NCBI RefSeq assembly: GCF_028609805.1
Contig: NZ_CP063189.1
Coordinates: 2,170,001 to 2,234,000 of the forward strand
Length of the DNA: 64,000 bases
Source: Corynebacterium massiliense DSM 45435
GTDB lineage: Bacteria > Actinomycetota > Actinomycetes > Mycobacteriales > Mycobacteriaceae
Reading direction: 5' to 3'
The notes beneath the pieces are model-generated. The model was not told the DNA's origin. It saw only the letters and a program-made list of their open reading frames with translations, and made no database searches. Both the position numbers and the translations under genes were made by a program. Below, one piece after another: positions 25,836-34,713 of the stretch; position 1 is the stretch's first letter; each line of letters begins with the position of its first letter.

Positions 25836-26582
25836 ATGGTTTCCCGCGAATTGGCCACCTTAGGTTTCGATTTCCCCGACGACGAGGCTCTCCGCAAGGC
25901 CGTACTCGGCGAGACAGGCATGCAGGCGTTTCCCGCCGCCGGCTTCGACGCCGCGCACGTCTACCAAGATCCGTCCGGCCCGCGCGTCACGCTGTTTCGC
26001 ACCGGCAATCAGTTCCTCGCCTGCCCCGGCTTTGCCGCCGATACCACGGTGGAAAGCTCCGTGTTCCGGGTCAGCCCGCACGTCACCGCGGTGGAACTGC
26101 GCCGCGCCGTCGACCCCAACGGGCCGGTATTCAACCAGGTCGCAGCGGCCAGCGACGAGGCTTTCGCGCTTCCCAATGAGCGACTGCGGGCAGCGGGGCA
26201 ACTGGTGGGCATCGTCACGCAAGCCCAGCTCTACCCGGACGCGGATACCTGGCGGGCGGACAGCGACTCCACGCTCGACGAGCCGGCGTTTTTGTTCTCC
26301 CCGTCGCTGGAGACCTATTACTCCGAGGGCGACGCCGCCGCAGTGGGACCGTACGGCCTCCTGACGGCCGAGCTCCGCGAGGTGGACACGCGCCGCAACG
26401 CCCTGACCGGGCAGAGTTTCGCCGTCTCCACGGTCGCAACGCCCGCCGGGCTCATCACCTTGGTCTTCCCGCCGGAATTGGAACCTACACCCGGCGCGAT
26501 TGTCGATGGCCCCGTCTTCCTCACCGTCGCCGCCGGCTACTGGGACATGGCGCTGCAGCGCGCGAAGCTGCATAACTCTTAA
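25836..26582 (+). CDS. Conserved-looking cytoplasmic protein, family not recognised
   Basis: 248 aa, starting MVSRELATLGFDFPDDEAL. There is no signal peptide or membrane helix. The sequence is acidic with mixed alpha/beta character and no obvious catalytic motif. Codon use is like its neighbours, and the frame is long and clean, so it is probably a real gene. It is divergent from the VanZ gene. A set of alternating inverted repeats follows its stop directly. Confidence 0.7.
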   Translation: MVSRELATLGFDFPDDEALRKAVLGETGMQAFPAAGFDAAHVYQDPSGPRVTLFRTGNQFLACPGFAADTTVESSVFRVSPHVTAVELRRAVDPNGPVFNQVAAASDEAFALPNERLRAAGQLVGIVTQAQLYPDADTWRADSDSTLDEPAFLFSPSLETYYSEGDAAAVGPYGLLTAELREVDTRRNALTGQSFAVSTVATPAGLITLVFPPELEPTPGAIVDGPVFLTVAAGYWDMALQRAKLHNS

Positions 26583-26618
26583 AGTTTGCGTGAAACTTTC
26601 ACACTTTAAAAGTTTCAC
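26581..26618. promoter_or_regulatory. Alternative hairpins after the 25836 gene
   Basis: GTGAAACTTT (26590-26599) pairs with AAAGTTTCAC (26609-26618), a perfect 10-bp stem. The same middle segment can instead pair with AAAGTTT at 26581-26587. The two folds exclude each other, as in an attenuator; a simple terminator is the duller reading. The arms are everted parS half-sites but not a parS. Confidence 0.45.
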
Positions 26619-26680
26619 TGTTACTTTCGGTGCACCTAAACCCCTGCCGTCAGCCTCCGGCGCGTCCTACACTCACACGT

Positions 26681-27661
26681 ATGACTAACACGCTGCTGGT
26701 AACTGAATCCGGCCTCGAGACCGTGGAGACCCCCGACGAGCACGCCGGCGCGGGCGACACGCTCATCGCAGTGAGCCACTCGTCCATGAACTACAAGGAC
26801 GCCATGGCCCTCGACGGCAACAGGGGCGTGGTGCGCACCCTGCCGCTCGTGCCCGGCATCGATGCCGTGGGCACCGTCCTCGAGTCCCCCTCGCTGGAGG
26901 AAGGCACCCTGGTCACGGTCAACGGTCACGGCATCGGCGAGCGCCGCCACGGCGGGTTTACCCCGCGGATGCGTATCGATGCCTCCCAGGTCACCCGCGT
27001 GCCCGCGCGTTTCGATGCCTGGACCGCCGCCGCCATCGGCACCGCCGGCTACACCGCGGCGCTCAGCGTCGACGCTTTGGAGCGCACCCAGAAGGCAATG
27101 GACACGCCTGCCGATGGTCCGATCCTCGTCACCGGCCCCACCGGCGGCGTCGGCTCCATCGCCCTGCAGCTGCTGTCCGCCCGTGGCTACGAGACCGTCG
27201 CCGCCACCGGGCGCGCCGACGAGATGGGCGACTACCTCCGCGACCTGGACGCGAGCGAGGTCATCGACCGAGCCGAGCTTTCCGAGGCCGGAAAGCCGCT
27301 GCAAAAGACCCGTTTCGGCGGGGTAGTGGACACGGTCGGCTCCACCATCCTGGCCAACGCGATCGCGCAGGTGCGCTGGGGCGGCGTGGTCACCGCCTGC
27401 GGCATGGCCGCCGGCAACGACCTACCCGCCTCCGTCCTCCCGTTCATCCTGCGCGGCGTCCACCTCGCCGGCGTGAACTCCGTTGACGCCCCGGCGCACC
27501 TGCGCGATGCCGCATGGGAGCTTTTGGCCGAAACCCTCGACGTGGAGAAGCTGAGGACCTTCACGCAGACGGTGGGGATGGACGATGCGCCGGGCATCGG
27601 CAAGCAATTGCTCGCCGGCACGTGGCACGGCCGCGCCGTGGTCGAGATCGACGCCGACTAA
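26681..27661 (+). CDS. YhdH/AcuI-family quinone/acrylyl-CoA reductase
   Basis: A zinc-free medium-chain NADPH-dependent reductase of 326 aa. The GroES-like domain has SMNYKDAMAL and PGIDAVGTVLES (about 35-65). The Rossmann fold has VTGPTGGVGSIALQLLSARG at about 149-168. Later family motifs are GGVVDTVGS and RGVHLAGVNSV. Close relatives reduce acryloyl-CoA or quinones. It has no pathway neighbours here. The start at 26681 (MTNTLLVTESG) matches the family. Confidence 0.87.
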   Translation: MTNTLLVTESGLETVETPDEHAGAGDTLIAVSHSSMNYKDAMALDGNRGVVRTLPLVPGIDAVGTVLESPSLEEGTLVTVNGHGIGERRHGGFTPRMRIDASQVTRVPARFDAWTAAAIGTAGYTAALSVDALERTQKAMDTPADGPILVTGPTGGVGSIALQLLSARGYETVAATGRADEMGDYLRDLDASEVIDRAELSEAGKPLQKTRFGGVVDTVGSTILANAIAQVRWGGVVTACGMAAGNDLPASVLPFILRGVHLAGVNSVDAPAHLRDAAWELLAETLDVEKLRTFTQTVGMDDAPGIGKQLLAGTWHGRAVVEIDAD

Positions 27662-27763
27662 CCGCCCAACGCTAGGGCCCGTGCTAGAAAACAGGAATTT
27701 TCGGCCCGAACGGCGAGGTTTTCGGGTGAAAATGGCCTGAAACGCGCGCTGACCCGTCCTCAG

Positions 27764-28111
27764 CTACCGGTTCGCGCGGCCCAGGGAGAAAAACCACGCG
27801 AGTGCAAGGACGACGAGTAGCACGCGGCCGACGTTGGACACGAGGGCTAAAGCGATAAGCACCGCCGCCGCGAAGATAAAAACAGTGCGGGCCAGATGTG
27901 CGCGCGGCGCTGCCGTTTTCCCAGCCACCGCCAGCGAAAACGCAGCAGCAAGCAGACCACAGCCAATGGTCACCCATACGTACCACGCCTGGTCCGCATA
28001 GAGCGCCCGCCAGCCGCCGAGCTTCTCCGCTGCAGAAGAGGGGAAGATAAGGAACGCGGTCCACACAGCAGGAATGAACCGGTATAGATACGCGCTGCGT
28101 TCTTTACTCAT
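27764..28111 (-). CDS. Membrane protein of unknown function
   Basis: 115 aa from ATG 28111 (MSKERSAYLYRF), with GAGG 7 nt upstream. Hydrophobic stretches lie at about 13-28, 42-63 and 72-108; the last probably forms two helices. The C-terminus is SLGRANR. The family is not recognised. It is divergent from the FAD oxidoreductase. Confidence 0.65.
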   Translation of the reverse strand: MSKERSAYLYRFIPAVWTAFLIFPSSAAEKLGGWRALYADQAWYVWVTIGCGLLAAAFSLAVAGKTAAPRAHLARTVFIFAAAVLIALALVSNVGRVLLVVLALAWFFSLGRANR

Positions 28112-28247
28112 TTCTGGCCTCGAATCCGCGGATATTGCCCGCCGGCTTTTAGCGATCAACGGCGAGGTGCGCAACACGGTACCATCGCGCGCACAGAACC
28201 AACAGCGTGTGCGACGAAAGAACCGCCACGCGGAAGGAGCACCCGAC

Positions 28248-29504
28248 ATGGCGAACACAGACGTCGTTGTCATCGGCGCGGGCCTGGCCGGGCTCACCGC
28301 TGCGAAGACCTTGGCGGACCGCGGCCGCGAGGTCGTTGTTTTGGAGCGCGAGGACTCCGTGGGCGGCCGCCAGCGCTCCCGCACGGTTGACGGATTCATC
28401 CTCGACCGCGGTTTCCAGCTGCTCAACCCCGCGTACCCGGCGCTGTGCGAGGTGGCGGATCTCGACGCCCTGGACATCCACTCTTTCGGCTCCGGTGTGA
28501 AGGTCCGGCGCGAGGATGGTCTGAAGCTCCTCGCCCACCCCTTCTTCCAGCCGCTACAGGCACCGCGGGGCCTAACCAGCGGGCTGCTGCAGCCGAAGGA
28601 GCTAATCAACATCGCGCGCTGGCTCACCCCAGCGCTGCTCGGCCCGACGAAGGTGCTGGGTAAGCCGGGCGACAAGGCGGTGGGCAAGGCCTGGGATGAA
28701 CTCGGCATCGATGGCCCGCTGCGCCGTGAGGTCCTCGAGACGTTCCTGCCCGGCGTGGTCGCGGAGGACGAGCTCGAGACCTCAAACCAGGTCGTACAGT
28801 TCCTCGCCGCACTCTTCGTCTACGGCAAACCGGGCCTTCCCGCCCGCGGGGTCCAGGCCCTCCCGGAGCAGCTTGCGGCGAAGGCCAAGAAGGTCGGCGC
28901 GCGGATTTCGCTGGAAACCCCAGTTGAAAAAATTGAAGAGACCAATTCTGGCGCCACCGTACGAACCGCCGGCGGCGATTCTATCGACGCCCGCGAGGTC
29001 ATTGTTGCGGTCGGCCCGGAGGTTGCCAGATCGTTGATCGCCTCGCTTGACGATGCCCCCGAGAACCTTCCCTACGGAACCCGCGGGCTAACCACGTGGT
29101 GGTTCCGCGCGGATGAAGCGCCAAGCTCGGAGCCATTCATCGCGGTGGACGGCACGAAGCGCGGGCCGTTGGTGAACTCCACCATCGTGACCAACTCGGT
29201 GCCGTCGTATTCGCCGGACGGGACCCCGCTGGTCTCGGCGTCGGCGCTCATCAAACCGGGCGAGACGGTCTCAGACGACGAGGCCCGCCGCCACGCGGCA
29301 TACCTGTCGGGCGCCGATACCGCGAAGTGGGATCTCCTCGCCCGCGACGACATCGAGCACGCCCTGCCGGCACAGCCCGCGCCCTCGCACAAGACCGAAC
29401 CCGCCCGGGTAGGCGACCACATCCTGCTCGCCGGCGACTACCGCGCAACCGGCTCCATCCACGGCGCCATCGAAAGCAGCCTCGCCGCCGCGCGAGCTTT
29501 TTAG
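28248..29504 (+). CDS. FAD-dependent amine-oxidase/protoporphyrinogen-oxidase-like enzyme
   Basis: 418 aa from ATG 28248, with AAGGAG 9 nt upstream. The dinucleotide-binding GAGLAGLTAAKTLADRG is at about 9-25, then VGGRQRSRTVDGFILDRGFQL. The C-terminal FAD motif is LLAGDYRATGSIHGAIESS. This layout is shared by phytoene-dehydrogenase-like and protoporphyrinogen-oxidase-like enzymes. No heme or carotenoid genes are nearby, so the substrate cannot be assigned. Its stop overlaps the DUF3072 remnant. Confidence 0.82.
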   Translation: MANTDVVVIGAGLAGLTAAKTLADRGREVVVLEREDSVGGRQRSRTVDGFILDRGFQLLNPAYPALCEVADLDALDIHSFGSGVKVRREDGLKLLAHPFFQPLQAPRGLTSGLLQPKELINIARWLTPALLGPTKVLGKPGDKAVGKAWDELGIDGPLRREVLETFLPGVVAEDELETSNQVVQFLAALFVYGKPGLPARGVQALPEQLAAKAKKVGARISLETPVEKIEETNSGATVRTAGGDSIDAREVIVAVGPEVARSLIASLDDAPENLPYGTRGLTTWWFRADEAPSSEPFIAVDGTKRGPLVNSTIVTNSVPSYSPDGTPLVSASALIKPGETVSDDEARRHAAYLSGADTAKWDLLARDDIEHALPAQPAPSHKTEPARVGDHILLAGDYRATGSIHGAIESSLAAARAF

Positions 29505-29680
29505 TTCTTCTTGCCCTGCAGGCGATCGATGTGCTCAGAGGCCTGCGCCTTGGTGAGGTCGGCGGGAAGCTCTTCGCCGGCCTCCTTGGCCAGGGAGTCC
29601 AGGTAAGACTTCTGAGCCTCAGTCATCGGCTCATCGCCGCTAACCCAGTTGCCCAGGTCCTCAACAGTCAGCCGCTCGCA
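29501..29680 (-). pseudogene. DUF3072 protein gene with its 5' end lost
   Basis: The frame reads DLGNWVSGDEPMTEAQKSYL, then LPADLTKAQASEHIDRLQGK, which is the DUF3072 core and end. Upstream in frame there is no ATG or GTG before a TAA inside the repeat block. The start appears to have been replaced by the repeats that precede the ATPase gene. Use of a CTG or an internal ATG cannot be excluded. Confidence 0.65.
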
Positions 29681-29691
29681 CTGTGTGAGAA

Positions 29692-29783
29692 GACGGTTAA
29701 GACGTGCGGGAAACGACGGTTAGTGAGTGTGTAAGAAGACGGTTAGAAGGTGTGGGAAACGACGTTTTCGTTGCTACACTGCA
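29692..29783 (+). repeat. Four 23-bp-period iteron-like repeats before the DUF4143 ATPase
   Basis: GACGGTTA occurs at 29692, 29715 and 29738, and a decayed copy, GACGTTTT, at 29761, each exactly 23 bp apart. Copies 1 and 3 agree best (GACGGTTA...GGGAAAC), giving a 46-bp higher-order repeat. A -10-like TACACT (29775-29780) follows 7 nt before the ATPase start codon, so the mRNA may be leaderless and the repeats may act as an operator. Confidence 0.65.
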
Positions 29784-29787
29784 GTTT

Positions 29788-31056
29788 ATGATGGGTAACG
29801 AATCGGCCGCTGAAAACTACCTCGAACGGTACATTGACACGGAGCTAGATCAGCTCAACGAAGCGCCCGCAATCGCGGTTGAAGGAGCCAAAGGCGTCGG
29901 AAAATCGGAGACAGCAATGCGGCGCGTCGAACAGACTTTCCGGCTGGACCGCCCCAACGAACGCGCTCTTCTCGATGCGGATATGGATTCACTTCTCGTG
30001 GGCAAGAACGCAGTCTGCCTCGATGAGTGGCAGCACCTGCCCCACGTGTGGGACGCAGTACGACGCAATGTCGACGCCGATGTTCCCACCAAGTATTTCC
30101 TCACCGGCAGCGCCACACCCATCGCGGGTACGGATACCCACTCGGGAGCGGGTCGTATTCTGTCGCTGAAAATGCGGCCACTTTCCGTGGCCGAACGGCT
30201 GGGTGCCCACCCCGCGGTCCCTATCGGAGCGCTTTTCGGTGGGACCGCCGACGTTTCCGGTCAGACCGAGTGGCGTGTGGAGGACTACGCCGAGGCCATC
30301 TGCTCAACGGGCTTACCGGGGGTGTTTAACCGCAGCGATCGTCTGCGACGCGAGCAGATCTCGTCCTATATCCGGCGAGTTATTGATCGCGACGTCCCCG
30401 AGCAGGGCCTGTTGGTCCGCAAACCAGACGCTCTCCGGCGGTGGTGGGCCGCCTACGCGGCTGCGTCGTCGACCACGACGCAATATTCGAAACTCCTCGA
30501 TGCGGCCACTCCCGGCGAGAGCGAGAAAATCTCCAAAGACGCCGCATTGGGGTACCGGGACGTCTTGTCGCAGCTCTGGCTTCTGGACCCGGTTCCCGCG
30601 TGGTTCCCGAACCAGTCGCCATTCAAGCGTCTAACTACCGCGCCCAAGCACCAAGTGTTCGACCCAGGAATCGCCGCCGCGTTGCTCAACGCGACCCCGC
30701 AAAAGCTGGTGTCCCAAGCGCCCGGCAGTTGGGAGCTGTTTGGCCAGCTCTTCGAGTCGCTCGCAACGCTGACCGTCCGCACCGCGGGCCAGGCAGAAGA
30801 GGCGCAGACGTCCCACCTGCGCACGCAACAGGGACGGCAGGAAATTGACCTCATCCTGGAGCGTTACGACGGCGCCGTCCTCGCCTTCGAGGTGAAAGTG
30901 AAGCCAACGCCCAACGACCGAGATGTGCGGCACCTGCACTGGCTCGGGGAGAAGCTCGGGGAGCGTCTCGTTGACAAGATCGTCATTACCGCCGGGCCTT
31001 TTGCTTACCGCCGGCCCGACGGGGTGGCGGTGGTGCCGCTGGCACTCCTCGGCTAA
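29788..31056 (+). CDS. AAA ATPase with DUF4143 domain
   Basis: 422 aa from ATG 29788; a second ATG follows directly. Walker A EGAKGVGKS is at about 32-40, and the Walker B-like AVCLDEWQHLP at about 73-83. LTGSATP is a sensor-like motif. The C-terminal DUF4143 domain has QEIDLILER...AFEVKV near 350-372, the D/ExK pattern of the restriction-endonuclease-like fold. Members are common in accessory regions, and their function is mostly unknown; defence and toxin-antitoxin roles have been suggested. It stands alone between a broken gene and leuS, consistent with insertion. Confidence 0.85.
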   Translation: MMGNESAAENYLERYIDTELDQLNEAPAIAVEGAKGVGKSETAMRRVEQTFRLDRPNERALLDADMDSLLVGKNAVCLDEWQHLPHVWDAVRRNVDADVPTKYFLTGSATPIAGTDTHSGAGRILSLKMRPLSVAERLGAHPAVPIGALFGGTADVSGQTEWRVEDYAEAICSTGLPGVFNRSDRLRREQISSYIRRVIDRDVPEQGLLVRKPDALRRWWAAYAAASSTTTQYSKLLDAATPGESEKISKDAALGYRDVLSQLWLLDPVPAWFPNQSPFKRLTTAPKHQVFDPGIAAALLNATPQKLVSQAPGSWELFGQLFESLATLTVRTAGQAEEAQTSHLRTQQGRQEIDLILERYDGAVLAFEVKVKPTPNDRDVRHLHWLGEKLGERLVDKIVITAGPFAYRRPDGVAVVPLALLG

Positions 31057-31134
31057 GCGTGCAGGAGCGGTCTGCAAACCGCCTCTCTCCCGCGCCTCAA
31101 GGAGCTAAGAACCCTGTCGTGGGAATTTCCGCCC

Positions 31135-33969
31135 CTACTTGACCACGAGGTTGACCATCCGGCCGGGGACGTAGATCTTCTTCACCACGTTCTTGCCGTC
31201 GGTGAGCGAGGCGACCTTCTCATCGGCGAGCACGACGTCGAAGACGCCGTCCTGGTCGGCATCAGCCGGCACGTTCACGCGCGCCTTGACCTTGCCGTTG
31301 ACCTGGACCGGCAGTTCGATCTCGTCGTCGACGAGCCACTTGTCCTCGAAGGTGGGGAAGTCCACGAACGTGATGGTGCCCTCATGGCCGAGGCGCGACC
31401 ACAGCTCTTCCGCGATGTGCGGGGCAATCGGCGCGACCATGATGACCAGCGGCTCGACCGCCGCGCGCGGCACCGACGACCCGGAGAACGTCTTAGTCAG
31501 GTAGTTGACGTACTCGATGAGCTTGGCCACCACGGTGTTGTCGCGCAGGTGCTCGTAGTCGTCGCGCACGCCGGCGATGGTGCGGTGCAGGGCCTTGTTG
31601 TCGTCGTCGCCCAAATCGGCATCGGCAACTGCGAGCTCCCCGGTCTGCTCGTCGACAACCAGGCGCCACAGGCGCTGCAGGAAGCGTTGGGAGCCCACCA
31701 CGTCCTTGGTCGCCCACGGGCGCGAGGTATCCAGCGGGCCCATGGACATCTCGTAGACGCGCAGGGTATCCGCGCCGAAGTCGCGGCAGATGTCATCCGG
31801 GGCGACGGCGTTCTTGAGCGACTTGCCCATCTTGCCGTACTCGCGGTTGACCTCCTCGCCGTTGTAGAAGAACTTGCCGTCCTTCTCCTCGACCTCCGCG
31901 GCCGGGACGTACACGCCACGCGAGTCGGTGTAGGCGTAGGCCTGGATGTAGCCCTGGTTGTACAGACGACGGTACGGCTCCTTGGAGCTCACATGCCCCA
32001 AATCAAAGAGCACCTTGTGCCAAAAGCGCGAGTAGAGCAGGTGCAACACGGCGTGCTCCACGCCGCCGACGTAGAGGTCAACGCCGCCCGGGTCGTTCTC
32101 GCCGCGCGGGCCGGTCCAGTAGCGCTCGTTCTCGATATCGCAGAACGCCTCATCGTTGGTCGGGTCGATGTAGCGCATCTGGTACCAGGACGAGCCCGCC
32201 CACTGCGGCATGACGTTGGTGTCGCGGTAGTAGGTCTTGGGACCATCGCCCAGGTCCAGCTCGACCTCGACCCAGTCGCGCACCTTCGCCAGCGGTGGCT
32301 GCGGCTCGGAATCCGCGTCGTTCGGGTCGAAGGACACCGGCTGGTAGTCCTCCACCTCGGGCAGCTCGATGGGCAGCATCGACTCCGGCAGCGCGTGCGG
32401 GTGGCCGTCGGCGTCGTAGACGATGGGGAACGGCTCGCCCCAGTAGCGCTGGCGGGCGAACAACCAGTCGCGCAGCTTGTACTGCACCTTCTCGCGGCCG
32501 GCACCGGTCTCCTCAAGCCAGGCGATGGTCTGCTCAATCGCCTCGTTCTTGCCCTTGCCGTTGAGGTTCAGGCCGTGGTTGTTCGAGGAGTTCACCAGCT
32601 TCCCGTCGCCGGTGTAGGCCTCCTTATCGATGTTGCCGCCAGAGACGACCTCGCGAATGGGCAGGCCCAAGACCTGGGCGAACTCGTAGTCACGGGTGTC
32701 GTGCGCCGGGACCGCCATGACCGCGCCCGTGCCGTAGCCGGAAAGCACGTAGTCGGCGGTGAAGATCGGCACCTTCTCGCCGGTGACCGGGTTGGTGGCA
32801 TAAGTGCCCAAAAAGACGCCGGTCTTTTCCTTGTTCTCCTGGCGCTCCAAGTCGGATTTCGCGGCGATGTCCTCGCGGTAGGACTCGACGGCCTCCTTCG
32901 GATCGTCCTCGCCGTAGGTCCACCGCGGGTCGACGTCCGATTCGTAAGGGACGGGGGAGAGGAGGGCATCGACAAGCTCGTGCTCGGGGGCGAGCACGAC
33001 ATACGACGCACCGAAAAGGGTGTCCGGGCGAGTGGTGAACACGGTGATGTCGCGTCCCTCGGAGCGGAAGTCGACCTCCGCGCCACGGGAGCGGCCGATC
33101 CAATTGCGCTGCATGGACTTGACCTCGTCGGGCCAGTCGAGCAGATCCAGATCCTCCAGCAGGCGATCCGAGTACGCGGTAATGCGCATCATCCACTGCT
33201 TTAGGTTCTTGCGGAACACCGGGAAGTTACCGCGCTCGGACTTGCCCTCCGCGGTGACCTCCTCGTTGGCCAGCACGGTGCCCAGGCCCGGGCACCAGTT
33301 GACGGTGGAATCGGACAGGTAGACCAGCCGGTATTCGTCGACCGCCGCGGCCTTCTCCTCCTCGGTCAGGTCGTTGTAAAAACGCCCGTCCTTGGTCTTG
33401 CGCTTGTTGGCCTCGAACTCACGATAAAGCTCGCTGATCGGCCGGGCCTTCTGCTGCTCCTCGTCGAACCAGGAGTTGTAGATCTGCAAAAAGATCCACT
33501 GGGTCCACTTGTAAAAGTCGCGGTCCGTGGTAGCCACGGAGCGGCGCGAATCGTGGCCTAAGCCCAGCTGGCCAAGCTGGCGGCGCATGTTGGCGATGTT
33601 TTTCATCGTGGTCGTGCGCGGGTGCGTACCGGTCTGGATGGCGTACTGCTCCGCCGGCAGGCCGAACGCGTCATAACCCAGGGTATGCAGGACGTTCTTG
33701 CCCAGCATTCGGTTGTAGCGGGCGTAGACGTCCGTGGCGATATAACCGAGCGGGTGCCCCACGTGCAGGCCTGCGCCGGAGGGGTAGGGGAACATGTCCT
33801 GGACGAACAGCTTGTCGTCCGGCAGCGAGCCGTCCGCGGCCAGCTCGCCGACCGGGTTCGGCGCGTTAAACGTGCCGTGGTCCGCCCAGTAGTTCTGCCA
33901 CTTGTCCTCTAGCTGATTCGCCAGCTCCGGGGTGTAACGGTGCGCTGTGGAGTCACTCGGATTCGTCAT
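31135..33969 (-). CDS. leuS: Leucyl-tRNA synthetase
   Basis: Charges tRNA-Leu. It is 944 aa, normal for actinobacteria. The class I HIGH motif appears as HVGH in [16 protein letters not shown] (about 63-78), and KMSKS as KMGKS in [12 protein letters not shown]. The large editing domain (CP1) lies between, followed by the anticodon-binding domain and a C-terminal domain ending RMVNLVVK. No tRNA or T-box is apparent upstream, where 168 bp separate it from a divergent secreted-protein gene. Confidence 0.97.
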   Translation of the reverse strand: MTNPSDSTAHRYTPELANQLEDKWQNYWADHGTFNAPNPVGELAADGSLPDDKLFVQDMFPYPSGAGLHVGHPLGYIATDVYARYNRMLGKNVLHTLGYDAFGLPAEQYAIQTGTHPRTTTMKNIANMRRQLGQLGLGHDSRRSVATTDRDFYKWTQWIFLQIYNSWFDEEQQKARPISELYREFEANKRKTKDGRFYNDLTEEEKAAAVDEYRLVYLSDSTVNWCPGLGTVLANEEVTAEGKSERGNFPVFRKNLKQWMMRITAYSDRLLEDLDLLDWPDEVKSMQRNWIGRSRGAEVDFRSEGRDITVFTTRPDTLFGASYVVLAPEHELVDALLSPVPYESDVDPRWTYGEDDPKEAVESYREDIAAKSDLERQENKEKTGVFLGTYATNPVTGEKVPIFTADYVLSGYGTGAVMAVPAHDTRDYEFAQVLGLPIREVVSGGNIDKEAYTGDGKLVNSSNNHGLNLNGKGKNEAIEQTIAWLEETGAGREKVQYKLRDWLFARQRYWGEPFPIVYDADGHPHALPESMLPIELPEVEDYQPVSFDPNDADSEPQPPLAKVRDWVEVELDLGDGPKTYYRDTNVMPQWAGSSWYQMRYIDPTNDEAFCDIENERYWTGPRGENDPGGVDLYVGGVEHAVLHLLYSRFWHKVLFDLGHVSSKEPYRRLYNQGYIQAYAYTDSRGVYVPAAEVEEKDGKFFYNGEEVNREYGKMGKSLKNAVAPDDICRDFGADTLRVYEMSMGPLDTSRPWATKDVVGSQRFLQRLWRLVVDEQTGELAVADADLGDDDNKALHRTIAGVRDDYEHLRDNTVVAKLIEYVNYLTKTFSGSSVPRAAVEPLVIMVAPIAPHIAEELWSRLGHEGTITFVDFPTFEDKWLVDDEIELPVQVNGKVKARVNVPADADQDGVFDVVLADEKVASLTDGKNVVKKIYVPGRMVNLVVK

Positions 33970-34137
33970 GGCTCCACAGTGTAGTAGCCACCCCAGACAC
34001 CACTCGCTTATGCCGTTTCACCGCAACCAATCTCCGCAACCCGCCGCGATCCTCATTGCGCTCACGTTACCGATTAGTTATTTTCATAACGCTCGAGTCA
34101 ATAACTTTCGTCTACAGCACTGAAAGGTGACATATCA

Positions 34138-34713
34138 ATGACCGGTATCCGCAACTTGGTAGCCACCACCGCGCTCGTCGCCGCGGCCGCCACCCCGGCC
34201 CTCGCCTTCGCCGCCACCGACGCAGCCGCCGCCACGCCGAACACCGACGCCACCGCCCACGACGACGCCGTGGTGCAGCCGTCCGGCACTGACACCGGCT
34301 TCTTCCACCTCCCGCGCGCCGGTGAGACCCAGCCGCTGGCAGGGGAGGGGCTTTCCGCCGAGGCGAAGTCTTCCGACGTCATCCCGGCCGAGGACGAGTC
34401 CGGCGATGTCACCGTCAGCGTCACCATCTCCGTCGAGAAGGGCGAGTTCACCCTCACCAAGGACGCCCTCCACATCACCTCCGTGACCGAGGGCAAAGAC
34501 GCCGGCGTCTCCGATTCCGCCGTGCTTCGCGATGCCGACTCCGGCCAGCGCACCGGCGATCTCACCGAGCCGCACACCATCAAGGCCGGCGAGACCGTCC
34601 GCGCCCAGTTCCACGTCCCCGGAGGCGACACCGAGCTTGACGATGCCGCCAACAACGCCGTCGTCCTCCACAACGACGCCGGCGACCCGGTGGCGTCCTG
34701 GGACCTGCACTAA
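34138..34713 (+). CDS. Secreted protein of unknown function
   Basis: 191 aa. The signal peptide MTGIRNLVATTALVAAAATP ends near ALAFA (about 22-26). The mature part is acidic and rich in Asp and Thr, with a beta-strand-rich half from about 95 (VTVSVTISVEKGEFTLT). There is no anchor or catalytic motif. It may be a small envelope adhesin or scaffold. Its stop overlaps the end of the convergent kinase gene by 4 nt. Confidence 0.7.
   Translation: MTGIRNLVATTALVAAAATPALAFAATDAAAATPNTDATAHDDAVVQPSGTDTGFFHLPRAGETQPLAGEGLSAEAKSSDVIPAEDESGDVTVSVTISVEKGEFTLTKDALHITSVTEGKDAGVSDSAVLRDADSGQRTGDLTEPHTIKAGETVRAQFHVPGGDTELDDAANNAVVLHNDAGDPVASWDLH

Noticed and set aside
26584..26596. GTTTGCGTGAAAC as a further parS
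   Set aside because: It is 13 bp and lacks the CACGTG centre, so ParB recognition is unlikely.
29682..29783. CRISPR array
   Set aside because: Units are short, imperfect and contiguous, with no unique spacers and no cas genes nearby.
31057..31134. tRNA gene between the ATPase and leuS
   Set aside because: A GCGGT/ACCGC hairpin is present but no cloverleaf, anticodon arm or T-loop can be drawn.
31384..33204. 606-codon frame antisense to leuS
   Set aside because: Shadow of leuS; composition is repetitive and there is no family likeness.
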